Source: Winkia neuii
Lineage (GTDB): Bacteria; Actinomycetota; Actinomycetes; Actinomycetales; Actinomycetaceae
Reading direction: 5' to 3'
Assembly: GCF_029011175.1 (NCBI RefSeq)
Contig: NZ_CP118946.1
Location: forward strand, 1,488,001 to 1,552,000
DNA: 64,000 nucleotides
The translations under genes and the position numbers were made by a program. Under the pieces are notes generated by a model. It was not told the DNA's origin and made no database searches. It was given only the letters and a program-made list of their open reading frames with translations. Shown here piece after piece: positions 1-14,004 of the stretch; within the stretch, counting starts at the first letter, position 1; every line of letters begins with the position of its first letter.

Positions 1-1381
1 CGCTTTTGGCGCTACCGCCAAACCGCACGTTCCGGCTGCTAGCGATCCGCAGGTAGCGGCGCTTGCCGGGTGCTGCGCTCCCCAGGTGACGTTGGTGGCG
101 AAGGCTGACGAGATACATGTGCAAAAAGCTCTTCACACAGATCTTTCCGAAAATTTGCGGATGGTGGCTGACACGGTTGCCTTTCTTTGCAGTCAAGGCA
201 AACAGGTAATGGTTGACCTGGAGCATTGTTTTGATTCCCTGCACCGTAGCGACTACGCCCTCAGGGTTGCCGATACTGCTCTTAGAAATGGCGCTCACAC
301 AGTCATTGCGTGCGACACCAATGGAGGTACCCTGCCGGGGCAAATCTTCGCCCACACCAAGGCGCTAGTGGAACGCTTCGGCGATGCGGTTGGAATTCAT
401 GCTCATAACGATTCTGGCTGCGCAAATGCGAACGCGGTGGTGGCTGTCGAGGCCGGAGCAAGGCAGGTGCAGGTAACCGCCAATGGGTATGGCGAACGAA
501 CGGGAAATTCAAACTTATTCACCACCATTGCGAACCTAGAGTTGAAGATGGGATGCAAGACCCTTGCTGACCCTACAAGGCTCGCGGACCTGACTCATCT
601 CTCGCATCGCATTTCGGAGATCACCAATATTTCTCCTTTCGCGCGCGACCCCTACGTGGGGGCTTCAGCGTTCGCTCACAAGGGTGGTCTACACGCTTCG
701 GCAATGAAGGTTGATCCCGCCCTCTACCAGCACGTTAATCCGGAACAGGTCGGTAATAGTAGAAGGATGCTGGTCTCTGAAATGTCTGGACGGGCACTAG
801 TCGAGATGAAGGCTGCCGAACTGGGAATCCCTGCTACGGACCCGACCTTGCTCAGAAAAGTTACGAACGCTGTCAAGGAACGTGAAGCCCGCGGATACAC
901 CTACGATGCCGCCGACGCCTCCTTTGCACTTCTCGTGCGGTATTTGCAGGGAAACCTCCCCCACTATTTCGAGGTCGAATCTTGGCATGCGCAGGTGCTG
1001 GCACTTGCTCCCAATACCGCTACCCCGGGAGGCAGAACGCGCGCTAAAGCGGAAGTCTCATTGACTGCTGGTGGCGCGCAGGTGATTCGTAGTTGCGCCG
1101 GAAATGGCCCGGTAAACGCGCTTGATCATGCTTTTTCGGGGGCACTAGCCCAGTTCTACCCCACGGTGCAAAAGCTAAAACTCATTGACTTTAAGGTCCG
1201 CATCTTAGATGAGGACCATGGCTCGGATGCCACCGTACGCGTGTTACTGGAAGCCGCGGGCCCCACGGGAACTTGGACCACTGTTGGTGTGGGTACCGAC
1301 TTGATCGAAGCCTCGTGGGAAGCCCTAGCAGATTCCTATATTTACGGCCTTCTTGAGGAAGGTATTAGCCCCTTAGAATAG
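1..1381 (+). CDS. cimA: (R)-citramalate synthase, 5' end outside window
   Basis: This reading frame is open from base 2, so the gene enters from the left edge. The GTG at 86 is internal and not a real start. The visible part holds the end of the HMGL-type TIM barrel with the metal-binding IHAHND motif near base 400 and the NGYGERTGN signature, then the LeuA allosteric dimer domain over about the last 130 residues. The family condenses pyruvate or 2-oxobutyrate-like keto acids with acetyl-CoA at the entry to isoleucine or leucine synthesis. The FGAT start and overall pattern resemble citramalate synthase more than 2-isopropylmalate synthase; I infer this without a database search. Its 3' end overlaps the convergent MetE-like gene by 9 bases. 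leuB and ilvE lie just beyond, which supports a branched-chain amino acid role. Confidence 0.85.
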   Translation, partial: AFGATAKPHVPAASDPQVAALAGCCAPQVTLVAKADEIHVQKALHTDLSENLRMVADTVAFLCSQGKQVMVDLEHCFDSLHRSDYALRVADTALRNGAHTVIACDTNGGTLPGQIFAHTKALVERFGDAVGIHAHNDSGCANANAVVAVEAGARQVQVTANGYGERTGNSNLFTTIANLELKMGCKTLADPTRLADLTHLSHRISEITNISPFARDPYVGASAFAHKGGLHASAMKVDPALYQHVNPEQVGNSRRMLVSEMSGRALVEMKAAELGIPATDPTLLRKVTNAVKEREARGYTYDAADASFALLVRYLQGNLPHYFEVESWHAQVLALAPNTATPGGRTRAKAEVSLTAGGAQVIRSCAGNGPVNALDHAFSGALAQFYPTVQKLKLIDFKVRILDEDHGSDATVRVLLEAAGPTGTWTTVGVGTDLIEASWEALADSYIYGLLEEGISPLE

Positions 1382-2572
1382 CCGCTCACTAGCTATCTCG
1401 GCGCCCTGTGCGAGTGCCTCTAGCTTTGCCCATGCGATCTGGGAATGCACCCTCCCTCCCAGGCCGCAGTCGGTGGAAGCGATTACGTTTTCTGGGCCTA
1501 CGACCTCGGCAAAACGAATGATGCGTTCTGCGACAAGCTCCGGATGTTCCACCACGTTGGTCGAATGGCAGACTACCCCGGGCACAATCTTTCGGCCGGC
1601 TGGAAGCTGGTATTTCTTCCAAATTTTCCATTCGTGGGCATGTCTGGGCGAAGATCCTTCAAAACTGAACTGCCCGGCATTTACCTGCAGGCACTGCTCA
1701 ATGATTGCTTCGAACGGAATGTCTGTCGTATGTGGTCCGTGCCAAGAACCCCAACAGATGTGCAGTCGCACCTGCTCCGGAGCGATCCCGGAGATCGCCT
1801 TATTAATGGCATCGATTCGAATCTGCAACCATTTTTGGTAGTCGGCAATGGTGGGTTCCGGATTGATCTGGTCCCAGGACTCAGCCAAATCTGGGGCATC
1901 GAGTTGAACGGTAAGTCCGGCCTCGGCAATGGCTTTGTATTCCTCGGCCATCACATCGGCGCAAGCTTCTACGACGTCAGCATCGGTGGCATAGTATTCG
2001 TTCTTGATTCGGGCCGCAGATCCCGGCGAAAGTGCTGCAATAAATCCTTTTGCAATTCCGTTATCCTTCATGGCTTTGGTGAGCAAGTCGATATCAGCAC
2101 CTACCTGCTCGCCGGCGGTGTAGGTTAGCGGTCCGGTAATTTTCGGATTTCCAACCGAGGCTCTTCCCCCGAGGATGCCGGAATTAGGATCCTCGTATGC
2201 ATCGCGGAATTTTGCGCGGTCACGCCGGTCAGGAAACGAGGTTAGTCGAATCTTTCCGGGTTCAGAACGCACAATGTCTTGGGCTGCCCACCGGTCTTCG
2301 TTGGTCATGGTTAGCCCACCCATGCGGGAGAACGAGTAATTCCACCAGGCGCCGTAGTCAACCGCACCGGAAGTGATGTGCCCGTACTCGCCCTCGTTGA
2401 CGATGTCGATCCCGATGTCTTTCTGGCGGCGAACCACGTCCTGCACGGAATCGGTAAGGATCTGCGCAAACTCGGTTTCGGAGATTCTTCCTTCCGAACG
2501 CCTCTTGTTCGCATCCAATAGTTCCGAAGTACGTGGCAGTGAACCAACGTGAGTGGTTTCTATTTTGGTCAT
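1373..2572 (-). CDS. MetE C-terminal-like cobalamin-independent methyltransferase
   Basis: A 399-residue protein that matches the C-terminal catalytic half of cobalamin-independent methionine synthase, not the roughly 750-residue full enzyme. The N-terminal HVGSLPR signature, the zinc-ligand HIC motif near residue 272 and a second CG motif (STDCGLGGR) near residue 368 are visible. Enzymes of this class transfer a methyl group to a thiol held by zinc. Short stand-alone members vary in substrate, so the acceptor (homocysteine or another thiol) is not certain. It begins 11 bases after ilvE ends and is probably co-transcribed with leuB and ilvE. Its tail meets the convergent cimA. Confidence 0.8.
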   Translation of the reverse strand: MTKIETTHVGSLPRTSELLDANKRRSEGRISETEFAQILTDSVQDVVRRQKDIGIDIVNEGEYGHITSGAVDYGAWWNYSFSRMGGLTMTNEDRWAAQDIVRSEPGKIRLTSFPDRRDRAKFRDAYEDPNSGILGGRASVGNPKITGPLTYTAGEQVGADIDLLTKAMKDNGIAKGFIAALSPGSAARIKNEYYATDADVVEACADVMAEEYKAIAEAGLTVQLDAPDLAESWDQINPEPTIADYQKWLQIRIDAINKAISGIAPEQVRLHICWGSWHGPHTTDIPFEAIIEQCLQVNAGQFSFEGSSPRHAHEWKIWKKYQLPAGRKIVPGVVCHSTNVVEHPELVAERIIRFAEVVGPENVIASTDCGLGGRVHSQIAWAKLEALAQGAEIASERLF

Positions 2573-2583
2573 TGTTTTCTTTG

Positions 2584-3726
2584 CTAGTCAGAGATCTTGT
2601 AGGTCCAGTTGTATGGGTCTTCGCTGAGCCCGTTCTGGATGTCTGTGAGTTGCTTGCGCAGGGCGACCGTCTTGGCACCAACCGGTAGTTCAACTTCGAA
2701 GTCGTCACTCCCTAGTTTTGTGATGGGGGTGACTACGGCTGCGGTGCCGCAGGCGAATACCTCGGTTACCGCCCCGCTCTTGATGTCCTCCAGAAGCCTG
2801 CTTAGCGCTATGTCTTCTTCGCGGACTTCTGTGCCTCCCTCTCGGAGCAGTCGGCAGATTGCGCTCCTGGTGTTTCCCTCTAAGATCACGCCGCTCAGCC
2901 TGGGGGTAGCAACAGTTCCGTCGGCACGCACCACGAAGACGTTCATTCCGCCGAGCTCTTCCAAGTAGGTCTGCGTCGTATCCAGGAAGCATACCTGCGC
3001 GTAACCTTTTTTAGCCGCTAGATTTTGCGGCAGTAGAGATGCGGCGTAGTTGCCTCCGCACTTGGCCATTCCCGTGCCGCCGGGGCCTGCCCTGTGGTAT
3101 TTGCGGTCTACCCAAATACTCACGCCTTCTGCCCCACCTTTGAAGTAACTTCCCGAGGGCGAAGCTATCAGATAGAAGGTCACATTATTCGCCGAGTGCA
3201 CTCCCAGGAATGCTTCTGTGGCGATCATAAAGGGACGCAGGTACAGCGAAGTACCTTCGGCCTGTGGCACCCACCGTTTGTCAGCACGCACGAGGTCGAC
3301 GACTGCGCGCACGAAGTCTTCCACAGGCAGTTCGGGCAAGGCGAGGCGGCGGGCGGAAGCGTTAAAGCGGGCCGCGTTGTAGCGCGGCCTGAAGGTCCAT
3401 ACCGACCCGTCTGCGTGGCGGTATGCCTTCAATCCTTCAAATACTTCTTGCCCGTAGTGCAGTACGGCCGCAGCCGGTGACAGCGAGATAGGCCCGAATG
3501 GCTCGATCCGGTAATTGTGCCAGCCTTCTTGACTATTCCAATCTGCTACAGCCATGTAGTCGGTGAAATCTCGGCCGAAGTCGAGCGTGGACATGATGCG
3601 CTCGTATTCGTCTTTGTCAGCAGGTTTCGGATGTGGATGGACTGGGAACTTACCAGCTAACGCATCGGCTGCGGGTAGTGGTTCGGATCCTTGTTTTTCC
3701 AGCTCTGTGGGAGTATGTGTGGCCAT
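2584..3726 (-). CDS. ilvE: branched-chain amino acid aminotransferase
   Basis: A 380-residue fold-type IV PLP aminotransferase that interconverts branched-chain 2-oxo acids with leucine, isoleucine and valine in the cytoplasm. The KCGGNYAAS motif contains the PLP lysine, and the FEGLKAYRH segment is typical of IlvE. The ATG start is preceded by AAGGAAGG at good spacing. The length is slightly above the E. coli enzyme and normal for actinobacterial IlvE. It sits between leuB (52-base gap) and the MetE-like gene and forms the middle of a likely three-gene unit. Confidence 0.93.
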   Translation of the reverse strand: MATHTPTELEKQGSEPLPAADALAGKFPVHPHPKPADKDEYERIMSTLDFGRDFTDYMAVADWNSQEGWHNYRIEPFGPISLSPAAAVLHYGQEVFEGLKAYRHADGSVWTFRPRYNAARFNASARRLALPELPVEDFVRAVVDLVRADKRWVPQAEGTSLYLRPFMIATEAFLGVHSANNVTFYLIASPSGSYFKGGAEGVSIWVDRKYHRAGPGGTGMAKCGGNYAASLLPQNLAAKKGYAQVCFLDTTQTYLEELGGMNVFVVRADGTVATPRLSGVILEGNTRSAICRLLREGGTEVREEDIALSRLLEDIKSGAVTEVFACGTAAVVTPITKLGSDDFEVELPVGAKTVALRKQLTDIQNGLSEDPYNWTYKISD

Positions 3727-3778
3727 CGGTCCCTTCCTTTTTACTAATACCCTATAAAGTTTTGCTTTTACTTTTTCT

Positions 3779-4826
3779 TTAATCGGCAGTGCTCTTTAGC
3801 GCAGCGGCAATATCAGAACCAATTTCTGCAGTAGTTCGCGCAGAAGCTCCGCTAGCCACATCGGCCTGCACTGCCTTGGTTACTCGCCTGGATTCATTAT
3901 CAAATCCTTGATGGGCAAGCAGAAGCGCAATCGATAAAATAGCGGCTCGTGGGTCTGCTTTTTGCTGGCCGGCAATGTCTGGCGCGGAGCCGTGCACCGG
4001 TTCAAACATCGAGGGCGCAGTTCCCTCAACGTTGATGTTTGCTGAGGCAGCCAATCCGATGCCTCCGGTAATAGCACCAGCCTCGTCAGTCAAGATGTCT
4101 CCGAACAGATTATCGGTGCAGATCACGTCGAAGCGTTCGGGATCTGTTAGTAGATAAATAGTCGCCGCGTCGACGTGGCAGTAATCGACTTCGACCTGCG
4201 GATATTCTGCGGCTACTTCACTAACTACGCGAGACCACAAGCTCCCTGCGTTTACGAGCACATTTTTCTTATGGACCAGCGTGACTTTCTTTCGCCTGCG
4301 CATTGCTTGTGCGAATGCGTAGCGGACTACGCGATTTACTCCGTAGGCAGTGTTGACAGATACTTCGGTAGCGATTTCTTGATCTGTGCCAGCCCGAAGC
4401 ACACCGCCATTACCGCAATAGAGGCCCTCTGTCCCCTCTCGAACTACAACAAAATCAATATTGTTCTTCGCCTGCAACACGCCTTTTACGCCGGGATAGC
4501 TTCGCGCCGGACGAAGATTGACACTATGGTCGAGGGCGAATCGTAGCTTCAGGAGCAACCCGCGCTCTAGGACGCCAGCGGGCACGGATGGATCGCCAAT
4601 GGCGCCGAGGAAAATCGCGTCGTTTGCCCGTATCTTCTCTAGAGTTTCCTCCGAGAGCACTTCCCCCACTCTTGTGATAGTGCGCTGCACCCAAAGAAAA
4701 CACATGCGTCTGAATTGTGGCAATCTCGGGTGGCAACGCCGCCCGCAACACCTTCAGTCCTTCAGCCACCACTTCAGGACCGATCCCGTCGCCAGGAATT
4801 ACCGCTAGGTCGATTTGCTTTGACAT
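3779..4826 (-). pseudogene. leuB: 3-isopropylmalate dehydrogenase, frameshifted
   Basis: The start [19 protein letters not shown] is typical of LeuB. The frame breaks near base 4668 and resumes in the next frame at [17 protein letters not shown]. Removing one G from a run of five (coding strand AGTGGGGGAAG) restores a continuous protein of about 348 residues, the normal family size. Later motifs are intact, including the RGLLLKLRF substrate segment, the VREGTEG segment, and [13 protein letters not shown] with the metal-binding aspartates. LeuB oxidatively decarboxylates 3-isopropylmalate in leucine synthesis. No Shine-Dalgarno sequence is clear before the ATG at 4826, so the transcript may be leaderless. 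The break is either a homopolymer sequencing error or a real inactivating mutation. Confidence 0.85.
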
Positions 4827-4866
4827 GCAACAACTGTACGGACATTTCATTTCTTGGAACCGCATA

Positions 4867-4940
4867 CGTCACGATTTGGGACGCTCGCATTAAAGAAAAG
4901 CAAGCCACCGGGGCGCCCAATTTTCATACCGTCACGATTT
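4867..4940. repeat. paired 11-bp direct repeats between leuB and the AspT-like gene
   Basis: The sequence CGTCACGATTT occurs at 4867-4877 and again at 4930-4940 in the divergent intergenic region. The start-to-start distance is 63 bases, about six helical turns. The first nine bases also occur at 8219-8227 upstream of thrE. This could be a regulator-binding site, but that is inference only. Confidence 0.4.
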
Positions 4941-5090
4941 ATCGCACACGCCACTGCCCTAATATCTGAGTCGTCGCCGCTGCAGGCCTATTCCTCTAAC
5001 AGCAAACCGCCTGGCAGGGAGCAATTCCAGAAGTAGATTAGAAGGAAATGCAATAGTGAGCCAAGATACATTCTGGAAAGGTAAGGTTTC

Positions 5091-6686
5091 GTGGCTTCCG
5101 TATTTGAATATTTGGCCGGCAATGGAGTCTTGTTACTCTTCATCCTCGTTGGCGTAGGAATGATCTTTGGACACATTAAGATCCGGGGCATAGGGATGGG
5201 CTCCGCTGCCGTACTCTTCGTGGCTATTGGCCTGTCTGCATGGGCGAATGCTTACGGAGTAGAGCTCAAAGTGGATCACCTACTCGGGATTTTTGGGCTA
5301 GCACTATTCGCATTCGCAATCGGCATCAACTCTGGACCGAATTTCTTTGCAGGCCTCAAGAAATCGTTAGGACCAATCGTTACCTACGTTGTCGTCATCG
5401 GGCTCGCGGCAGTCATCGCTTACCTTGTAGGTGTCCATATATTCCACATGGATATCGCCCTGATTGCCGGCACCTTCGCCGGTGCCCTAACAAATACACC
5501 GGCACTTTCGGCAGCAGGGGTTGCCTCGGGCAACGAGGGGCTGGCTACCGTTGGCTACTCTATTGCTTATATCTTTGGGGTGGTAGGAATGCTCGGCTTC
5601 GCCGGTGCAGCATTGGCCTACAGGTCCTCTGACAAGGACACTCCCTCCCCAGTCGCGAACCGGACAATTCGTGTCGAGCGAGACGATGAGCCACAGGTGG
5701 CAGACATTCTTGCCAAGTACGGCGACAGAATAACGTTTTCTCGACTAAAGCGCAGCGAGGCTTCCACTATCGTCCGTCCGTCCTCGTCGGATCGGCTTAG
5801 GCGCGGCGATCTAGTCACCGTCGTTGGCCCAGTAGATTTGGTAAACAATATAATAGATTCACTTGGGCACGGCTCCTCGCATTCCCTAATCGAAGACCGC
5901 ACGCATCTAGATTTCCGCAGAATTACTCTCTCTGATTCAAAGATTGCAGGTCTTACTGTGGACGAGCTCGAGATGCCTCGACGGTTCTCTGCCACCATCT
6001 CGCGAGTCCGCCGTGGTGACGTCGACATGATTGGTGAACCCAATCTAGTCTTGCAGCAAGGCGACCGAGTCCGCGTTGTTGCTCCCGTTTCTAAGATGAA
6101 AGAGATCACTAAGTTCTTCGGCGATTCATCCCGAGGTCTCACCGACATCAATCCGATCGCTTTGGGGCTGGGTATGGCTCTTGGGGTACTTCTTGGTGAG
6201 CTGCCAATCTTCACCCCTACCGGAGAAGAATTCTCTATCGGTTCAGCTGCGGGAACACTCGTTGTTGGCTTGGTTATGGGCAAGATTGGCCGCGTTGGCA
6301 AATTTGTAACCACCATGCCGTTTACCACCTGCCAAGTACTTTCGGAACTAGGCTTGCTAATCTTCCTTGCTCAGGCTGGCACTAACGCAGGCGGCCAAAT
6401 AGCGGGTGCTTTTACCGGAGGACACTGGTGGAAGATCATGGTACTAGGGGCCGTCATCACATCGTTTGTAGGCTTTGCCCTCTACGCCAGTATGCGATGG
6501 GGATGGAAGATGGGCGGCACTCGCCTATCGGGTTACCTAGGTGGCGCGCAGACCCAGCCAGCAATCCTTGGCTTTGCCAATTCCCGCACAGGAATGGATC
6601 CGCGCGTTGCACTGGGCTACGCCATGATTTATCCGATGGCAATGATCGGCAAGATTCTTGCCGCCCAACTATTGGGCGGTATGTAA
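5091..6686 (+). CDS. AspT/YidE-type aspartate:alanine exchanger family transporter
   Basis: A 531-residue membrane protein. It has about five to six hydrophobic segments over residues 5-185, two RCK_C (TrkA-C) domains over about 190-350 marked by GDLVTVVGP and GDRVRVVAP, then another membrane block to the C-terminus. This duplicated-permease layout around paired RCK_C domains defines the AAEx transporter family (AspT, YidE, YbjL). Characterised members exchange aspartate with alanine or move small dicarboxylates; the substrate here is unknown. The GTG start at 5091 follows GGAAAGGTAAGG. It is divergent from leuB, and its 3' end nearly touches the convergent thrE (1-base gap). Confidence 0.85.
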   Translation: MASVFEYLAGNGVLLLFILVGVGMIFGHIKIRGIGMGSAAVLFVAIGLSAWANAYGVELKVDHLLGIFGLALFAFAIGINSGPNFFAGLKKSLGPIVTYVVVIGLAAVIAYLVGVHIFHMDIALIAGTFAGALTNTPALSAAGVASGNEGLATVGYSIAYIFGVVGMLGFAGAALAYRSSDKDTPSPVANRTIRVERDDEPQVADILAKYGDRITFSRLKRSEASTIVRPSSSDRLRRGDLVTVVGPVDLVNNIIDSLGHGSSHSLIEDRTHLDFRRITLSDSKIAGLTVDELEMPRRFSATISRVRRGDVDMIGEPNLVLQQGDRVRVVAPVSKMKEITKFFGDSSRGLTDINPIALGLGMALGVLLGELPIFTPTGEEFSIGSAAGTLVVGLVMGKIGRVGKFVTTMPFTTCQVLSELGLLIFLAQAGTNAGGQIAGAFTGGHWWKIMVLGAVITSFVGFALYASMRWGWKMGGTRLSGYLGGAQTQPAILGFANSRTGMDPRVALGYAMIYPMAMIGKILAAQLLGGM

Positions 6687-8174
6687 CTACCGCATCACGT
6701 AGCGGTGTGCCGTCTTAGCTCCCGGGTGCAGCTTTCGCAGCTCGGATTCTGTACGCCAGTTGGGATCCGTGACCATTCGTGCTAGAGCTAGCCCGATCCC
6801 TACTGCCAGAATTACAATGCATACCTCGGTGATGGACGAGATGGCCTCCGCGTAGTTGCCCTGGTTCATATGGGTAAGTCCCGCGTACAGCGGCACACCT
6901 GGGATCATTAGCACCGCAGCGGGCACTGACAGGGAGACCCGTGAATACGCGTATTTTGTGGCCTTAGAAATAAAGTGAGCGCCCATGCCAATCGCGAATG
7001 CCTCGACCCCCACCGCAAACTGCCACAGTAGGCCTTCTTCGACGCCGAAGAAACGCAAGGGGTTTACAATTGCGCAAATAAGCGCTGCCCAGAAAGAGAC
7101 TTCTAACGTGCAGTTGAAGAGCATTGCGAAGCCGTATGCCGCAATAAAGGAGCAAAGCATTCGTACTAGGTAAAGTCCGACACCCGAAATCGGCGGCGTT
7201 GCCGGCGGATCTACTGCCCAGCTGAATGCTAGCGATGTCAGCCAGACTGCCGCGCCCGCAGACACTACTAGCATCATCACGTACACGGACCTGTTTACCC
7301 CGGCAGCTAGGTCCGAACGAACTAAATCGAGCATAGCGGTAATCAAGGGGAATCCGGGCACTAGGAACAGTACGGCCGAGACAATACCGGCGTGGTATCC
7401 GGAGGAAGTTCCTGTGAACCACACGGGCAAGTTTGCTATTTCGGAAGCACTCGCCAGATGCGGCAGTGCGAGATTGAAAAGAGTCGCTAAGGCAACGTAA
7501 ATGGTGGAGGCCACTACCCCACAAGCCATCCAGATGCCGAAGTGGTTCATGTGCCTTATCATCATCTGCTTACGCAGCGCCTGTCCGGCCGTAGCGGCAA
7601 TACCGGCAAGGATGCATTCGACCAAACCGCCTCGGTTTAGAAAACAGAAGCACGCACAGCTAATACCTGAGGCCAGCATATTCGCAACAGTGCCGTACTC
7701 TGGACCGTTAGCAGCAATCTTGTCGAGTGCCCGGTTGGCCTCCTCCACGCTCATCCGCACCTTTAGATGCTGCACAAACACCCGCAGTCGGTCCAACTGC
7801 GCGGCATTTGTACCAAAGGTTCGCTGCTCTGATACCTCAGTACGGAAGTTGCACTTTCCGTACACCGTCGAGGAAATCTCTCCAAATGTCACCTGCGCGT
7901 GGTGCTCCCTCACCCCGAGAGCGGCAGCCAGGCGAGACATCGAGACTTTGACGCGGAAGGAGCTAGCGCCGCAGGCCAGCAGCATGTGCCCAAGTCGCAT
8001 TACCACTTTAGATTGCTCAGTGAGCAGCTCATCTTCCTCGATCATCTGATCGATTTCTTCCTGTTGCCCGCTTACTTGGGTCAGCTCAGACTCAGGTGAG
8101 GCTCCTACATCGGTCTGGAGCCCCTGGGGACGGAAAACTTCACGAACGTGGTGCTTGATATTTTGCCATCTCAT
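6687..8174 (-). CDS. thrE: threonine/serine exporter, ThrE family
   Basis: An integral membrane protein with a soluble N-terminal part (DUF1212, containing HMLLACGASSFRV and the MS-R-AAALG segment) followed by about ten hydrophobic segments that include the DUF3815 half. ThrE of Corynebacterium glutamicum exports threonine and serine in a proton-motive-force-dependent way. The longest frame begins at 8246, but the first 24 residues are basic and poorly conserved in character. I prefer the ATG at 8174 (MRWQNIK), giving 495 residues. No strong Shine-Dalgarno decides between them. The gene lies downstream of the rRNA operon on the same strand. Confidence 0.85.
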   Translation of the reverse strand: MRWQNIKHHVREVFRPQGLQTDVGASPESELTQVSGQQEEIDQMIEEDELLTEQSKVVMRLGHMLLACGASSFRVKVSMSRLAAALGVREHHAQVTFGEISSTVYGKCNFRTEVSEQRTFGTNAAQLDRLRVFVQHLKVRMSVEEANRALDKIAANGPEYGTVANMLASGISCACFCFLNRGGLVECILAGIAATAGQALRKQMMIRHMNHFGIWMACGVVASTIYVALATLFNLALPHLASASEIANLPVWFTGTSSGYHAGIVSAVLFLVPGFPLITAMLDLVRSDLAAGVNRSVYVMMLVVSAGAAVWLTSLAFSWAVDPPATPPISGVGLYLVRMLCSFIAAYGFAMLFNCTLEVSFWAALICAIVNPLRFFGVEEGLLWQFAVGVEAFAIGMGAHFISKATKYAYSRVSLSVPAAVLMIPGVPLYAGLTHMNQGNYAEAISSITEVCIVILAVGIGLALARMVTDPNWRTESELRKLHPGAKTAHRYVMR

Positions 8175-8384
8175 CACGCCTATTCTAAGCACGCAGCCGC
8201 GAATTCTTCTCGGCCTTTCGTCACGATGAACCCCTGCCTCATTCATCTCCGTAGAAAAAGTTTTCGCTCAGACTTTCAGGCCGAGGGCGGGAGGCTTAGG
8301 CTTGGTGTTGTTAAATGGGGATAAAGATCTAGCCCCCAAACCCACTAACAAAAGCAGGCCTGGAGGCTAAACCAGAAGAATAAT

Positions 8385-8499
8385 CGTGGCAGCGTCTTAC
8401 TCTCCCACACTAAAAAGTGCAGTACCATCAGCGCTGGCAAGCTTAGCTACCGGGATCGGAACGGAACCGGGCGTGACCTCACCGCTATGACCACCACGA
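8385..8499 (-). rRNA. rrf: 5S ribosomal RNA
   Basis: The minus strand reads GTGGTGGTCATAGCGG at the 5' end, has the internal CCCGGTTCCGTTCCGATCCCGG segment split by loop B/C pairing, and closes with GGGAGAGTAAGACGCTGCCAC. This is a typical actinobacterial 5S RNA of about 115 bases. End positions are approximate. It is the last gene of the rRNA operon. The 138 bases between it and thrE hold no gene; a CAGGCCTG palindrome followed by TTTTG just after the gene may help termination, but weakly. Confidence 0.92.
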
Positions 8500-8612
8500 A
8501 AAACTATTGAACCAACCAAAAAAAGAAGACTGGTTGAATCGTGAACCGCACAGTGGACGCAAATGCCAATGCCAACACACGTAATTGGCATGCCCAAAAC
8601 AAACATTAATAC

Positions 8613-13597
<4,985 letters not shown>

Positions 13598-13692
13598 AAA
13601 CATTCAGAAAACACCCCAAAAAGGGCAATCCCAACCAAAAAAACAAAAAAAGACCAAACACAACCAAAACAGTTGCGCAAAGCCCACACACA

Positions 13693-13702
13693 AAAAAGAG
13701 CA
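13693..13702 (-). promoter_or_regulatory. boxA-like antitermination site in rRNA leader
   Basis: The minus strand reads TGCTCTTTTT in the 16S leader, close to the bacterial rrn boxA core TGCTCTTT. A similar GCTCTTTTTTT lies in the 16S-23S spacer. This fits the known pattern of one boxA before 16S and one before 23S that load the Nus complex. Confidence 0.5.
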
Positions 13703-13819
13703 AAAACAAAAACACACTATCGAGAACAAAAACAACCACACCACACCAGGAACCTGGTTTCTACCAGTACCCCCAGGGGTTCTTGCCGCGTCGGCCAATC
13801 ACCAGCGCAACAGAAATCA

Positions 13820-13849
13820 ACTCTAAAACATTTGCTTCCAGGATGTCAA
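13820..13849 (-). promoter_or_regulatory. rRNA operon promoter
   Basis: On the minus strand, -35 TTGACA (13849-13844) and -10 TAGAGT (13825-13820) are separated by 18 bases. This matches the form of characterised actinobacterial rrn promoters. It lies about 220 bases upstream of the 16S start. The 407-base stretch 13598-14004 holds only this promoter, the U/G-rich leader with its boxA-like site and the terminator of the preceding gene. Confidence 0.75.
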
Positions 13850-13960
13850 CTTCAGTTCGAGTGACTTGCCTCTCAGCAATGCTATTTAGTTGTTTCCGCC
13901 GCTCCGTATCGCCGGGCGACAGGAAAATATATAACCAGACAACGACCCTAAGATACAAAT

Positions 13961-13994
13961 CAGCGGCCAGTGAGCCTGCGCACACTAGCCGCTG
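13961..13994 (-). terminator. terminator after malic enzyme gene
   Basis: A 12-bp stem (CAGCGGCTAGTG with CACTGGCCGCTG, one G-U pair), a 10-base loop, then a T-rich ATTTGTATCTT on the minus strand. It separates the gat-malic enzyme operon from the rRNA promoter. Confidence 0.65.
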
Positions 13995-14004
13995 AACTGC
14001 GTTT

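Noticed and set aside
1445-2128. 227-codon plus-strand frame opposite the MetE-like gene
   Set aside because: Shadow of the minus-strand gene, which has clear zinc-ligand motifs and the better start.
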